Both the position numbers and the translations under genes were made by a program. The notes under the pieces were generated by a model. The model saw only the letters and a list, made by a program, of their open reading frames with translations. It was not told the origin of the DNA and ran no database searches. Below are positions 23,203-24,213 of a stretch of DNA of 24,213 nucleotides, in pieces. The DNA lies in the IMG/VR virus record IMGVR_UViG_3300050136_000123, positions 1 to 24,213 of that record; one strand, given 5' to 3'. The stretch comes from a virus. Positions within the stretch are counted from its first letter, which is position 1; every line of letters begins with the position of its first letter.

Positions 23203-23813
23203 CGCCCTTCGACCGGGGCATCGAAGTCGCCATGACCGTCGTTCTGATAATCGGCGGTTATCAGTTTTACTTTTGGGCGCAGCGCCGCCGCTGGTTTGCC
23301 GCGCGCTGCCTCGAAACGCGCTTTGACGCGATGATCGGCTACGATCCGCGATGGGTGTGGGTCTATAGCGGCCTCTATTATCCGATGATCGTGCTCGCCG
23401 CATGGTCGGTGCCGAACTGGCGCGATTATGCCTTCGCCGTCGGCTGCTATCTCGCGCTGCTCGCCGTCCAGATGACATTCTTTCTGTTCCTGCCGGTCGA
23501 AATCCCGATCTACTGGCGTGAGGCTTACCGGCCGGCGTGGCACGGCACGCTGTCGCAGCGTTTCCTCGATTTCGTCTGGTCATTCGACAAGCTGCGCAAT
23601 TCGATGCCGTCGATGCACGTCAGCGTGGCGACGGTGACCGATCTCACGATCGGGAGAAACTGGCCGCTCGCCGGTCATGTCGGAATTCTGTTCCCGATCC
23701 TGATCGCGATCTCGGCGCTCAAAACGAAACAGCATTTCGTGGTCGACGTCGTTCCCGGCGCTGCATGCGGCGCCTGCGTGTTCTGGGCTTGGGCGCAAGT
23801 CGCCACGCCGTAG
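23199..23813 (+). CDS. PAP2-superfamily membrane phosphatase (PAP2_3-like)
   Basis: A 204-residue membrane protein starting at ATG 23199 in an ATGA overlap. Several hydrophobic helices are visible (around 8-25, 52-70, 78-99, 158-173 and 184-200). The PAP2 motif C2 appears as RNSMPSMHVS, with PSMH at 137-140, and C3 as SALKTKQHFVVDVV, with H179 and D183. The classical first motif (KxxxxxxRP) is not seen, which is usual in the PAP2_3/inositolphosphotransferase-like branch. Such enzymes remove or transfer phosphate groups on lipids in the membrane. In a phage it may alter lipid A, undecaprenyl phosphate or other lipids of the host; this is inference. It lies between a small membrane protein and a holin-like gene. 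Confidence 0.78.
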   Translation: MTPFDRGIEVAMTVVLIIGGYQFYFWAQRRRWFAARCLETRFDAMIGYDPRWVWVYSGLYYPMIVLAAWSVPNWRDYAFAVGCYLALLAVQMTFFLFLPVEIPIYWREAYRPAWHGTLSQRFLDFVWSFDKLRNSMPSMHVSVATVTDLTIGRNWPLAGHVGILFPILIAISALKTKQHFVVDVVPGAACGACVFWAWAQVATP

Positions 23814-23856
23814 AAGCCGCGCCCGGCCGGCTGTCGGGCAAATCAAGGAGTCACCC

Positions 23857-24213
23857 ATGAAAAAGCTTGCCCGTTCGGCGGCGTGCTTCGGCTCGCCGTT
23901 TCCGATTGTTGTGCGCGTTCCGTTTTGCAATCCGTTCGCGATCGTCATGTGCAGCGCGCTCATTCTGATGCTCGCCGTGATGTTCACCGCGTCTGCGTTC
24001 GCGCAGGGCGCGGTCGCTTCTGCTCCGGTCGGCGACGGCGTGACCGGCGGTCTGATTTCGCTATGGGGACCGCTCCTCGGTGTCCTGGTCGCGCTCGTCA
24101 CTTTCTGCGATCGGCTGGCGAAGGTCATTCCGAACTCGACCACGAGTTCGATCCTCAACGCCATCCGCATCGTCGCGACGGTGCTAGGCGCGAAGGTCCA
24201 GGACAAGCAGTAA
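23857..24213 (+). CDS. Holin-like two-span membrane protein
   Basis: A 118-residue protein starting at ATG 23857 with a strong AGGAG site at 23846-23850. The first helix is at about 26-48 (PFAIVMCSALILMLAVMFTASAFA) and may be cleaved after AFA like a signal peptide; the second is at about 66-84 (LISLWGPLLGVLVALVTFC). The soluble end (KVIPNSTTSSILNAIRIVATVLGAKV) is a pattern seen in phage membrane proteins near lysis genes of alphaproteobacterial phages. Two helices, small size and position favour a holin or an exported membrane protein. The assignment rests on topology and context. Its stop is the last three bases of the window. Confidence 0.6.
   Translation: MKKLARSAACFGSPFPIVVRVPFCNPFAIVMCSALILMLAVMFTASAFAQGAVASAPVGDGVTGGLISLWGPLLGVLVALVTFCDRLAKVIPNSTTSSILNAIRIVATVLGAKVQDKQ

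Noticed and set aside
23821-23839. Short inverted repeat gcccg / cgggc after the PAP2-like gene, considered as a terminator
   Set aside because: Only 5 bp, no T-run, and a ribosome site follows at once, so a terminator call is not supported.
1-24213. tRNA genes, CRISPR arrays, insertion sequences, integrase and attachment sites
   Set aside because: No regularly spaced repeats, no transposase or integrase motifs and no cloverleaf-like segment were seen on reading; gene packing leaves almost no room for them.

Overview
The window is the virion and lysis half of a tailed phage or prophage, almost certainly a siphovirus of a GC-rich alphaproteobacterium (Hyphomicrobiales, such as Bradyrhizobium or Rhodopseudomonas relatives). 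The evidence is the high GC content, the gene order and the look of the small accessory proteins. No sheath or baseplate wedge genes are seen, and the tail genes follow the lambda order: terminator, tube, chaperone with frameshift, tape measure, M-like, L-like, NlpC/P60, J. Terminase, portal, integrase and replication genes are absent and presumably lie outside the window, so lysogeny cannot be judged.

Layout. 1-5095 is the head module: the end of a protease or scaffold-region gene, a small protein, an HK97-fold major capsid protein, several small beta-rich candidate decoration proteins, one non-structural-looking Rossmann-type gene, and a gp6-like head-tail connector. 5109-7032 holds neck and tail-completion proteins. 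7045-18851 is the tail: tube, two-frame assembly chaperone, tape measure, distal tail proteins, NlpC/P60 peptidase, J-like tip protein and a terminal fibre. Many of these genes overlap by ATGA or TGATG and are probably translationally coupled. 18882-19725 runs on the opposite strand and looks like a TIGR04325-type methyltransferase split by one extra base. 19803-24213 is a lysis and accessory cassette: a secreted lytic transglycosylase, small membrane or exported proteins, a DUF551-like protein, two DUF6527-like proteins, a DUF1906 glycoside-hydrolase-like endolysin candidate, a PAP2-type lipid phosphatase and a holin-like protein.

The main points are: (1) an unusually complete programmed -1 frameshift signal at 8916-8961, with an A AAA AAC heptamer, a 7-nt spacer and an 11-bp stem, joining the two tail-chaperone frames; (2) the frameshifted methyltransferase gene inserted antisense between fibre and lysis genes; (3) a PAP2 phosphatase inside the lysis cassette; (4) a Rossmann-fold, MptE/DUF115-like gene embedded in the head operon. 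Family names come from recognition of motifs by eye; no database search was run.
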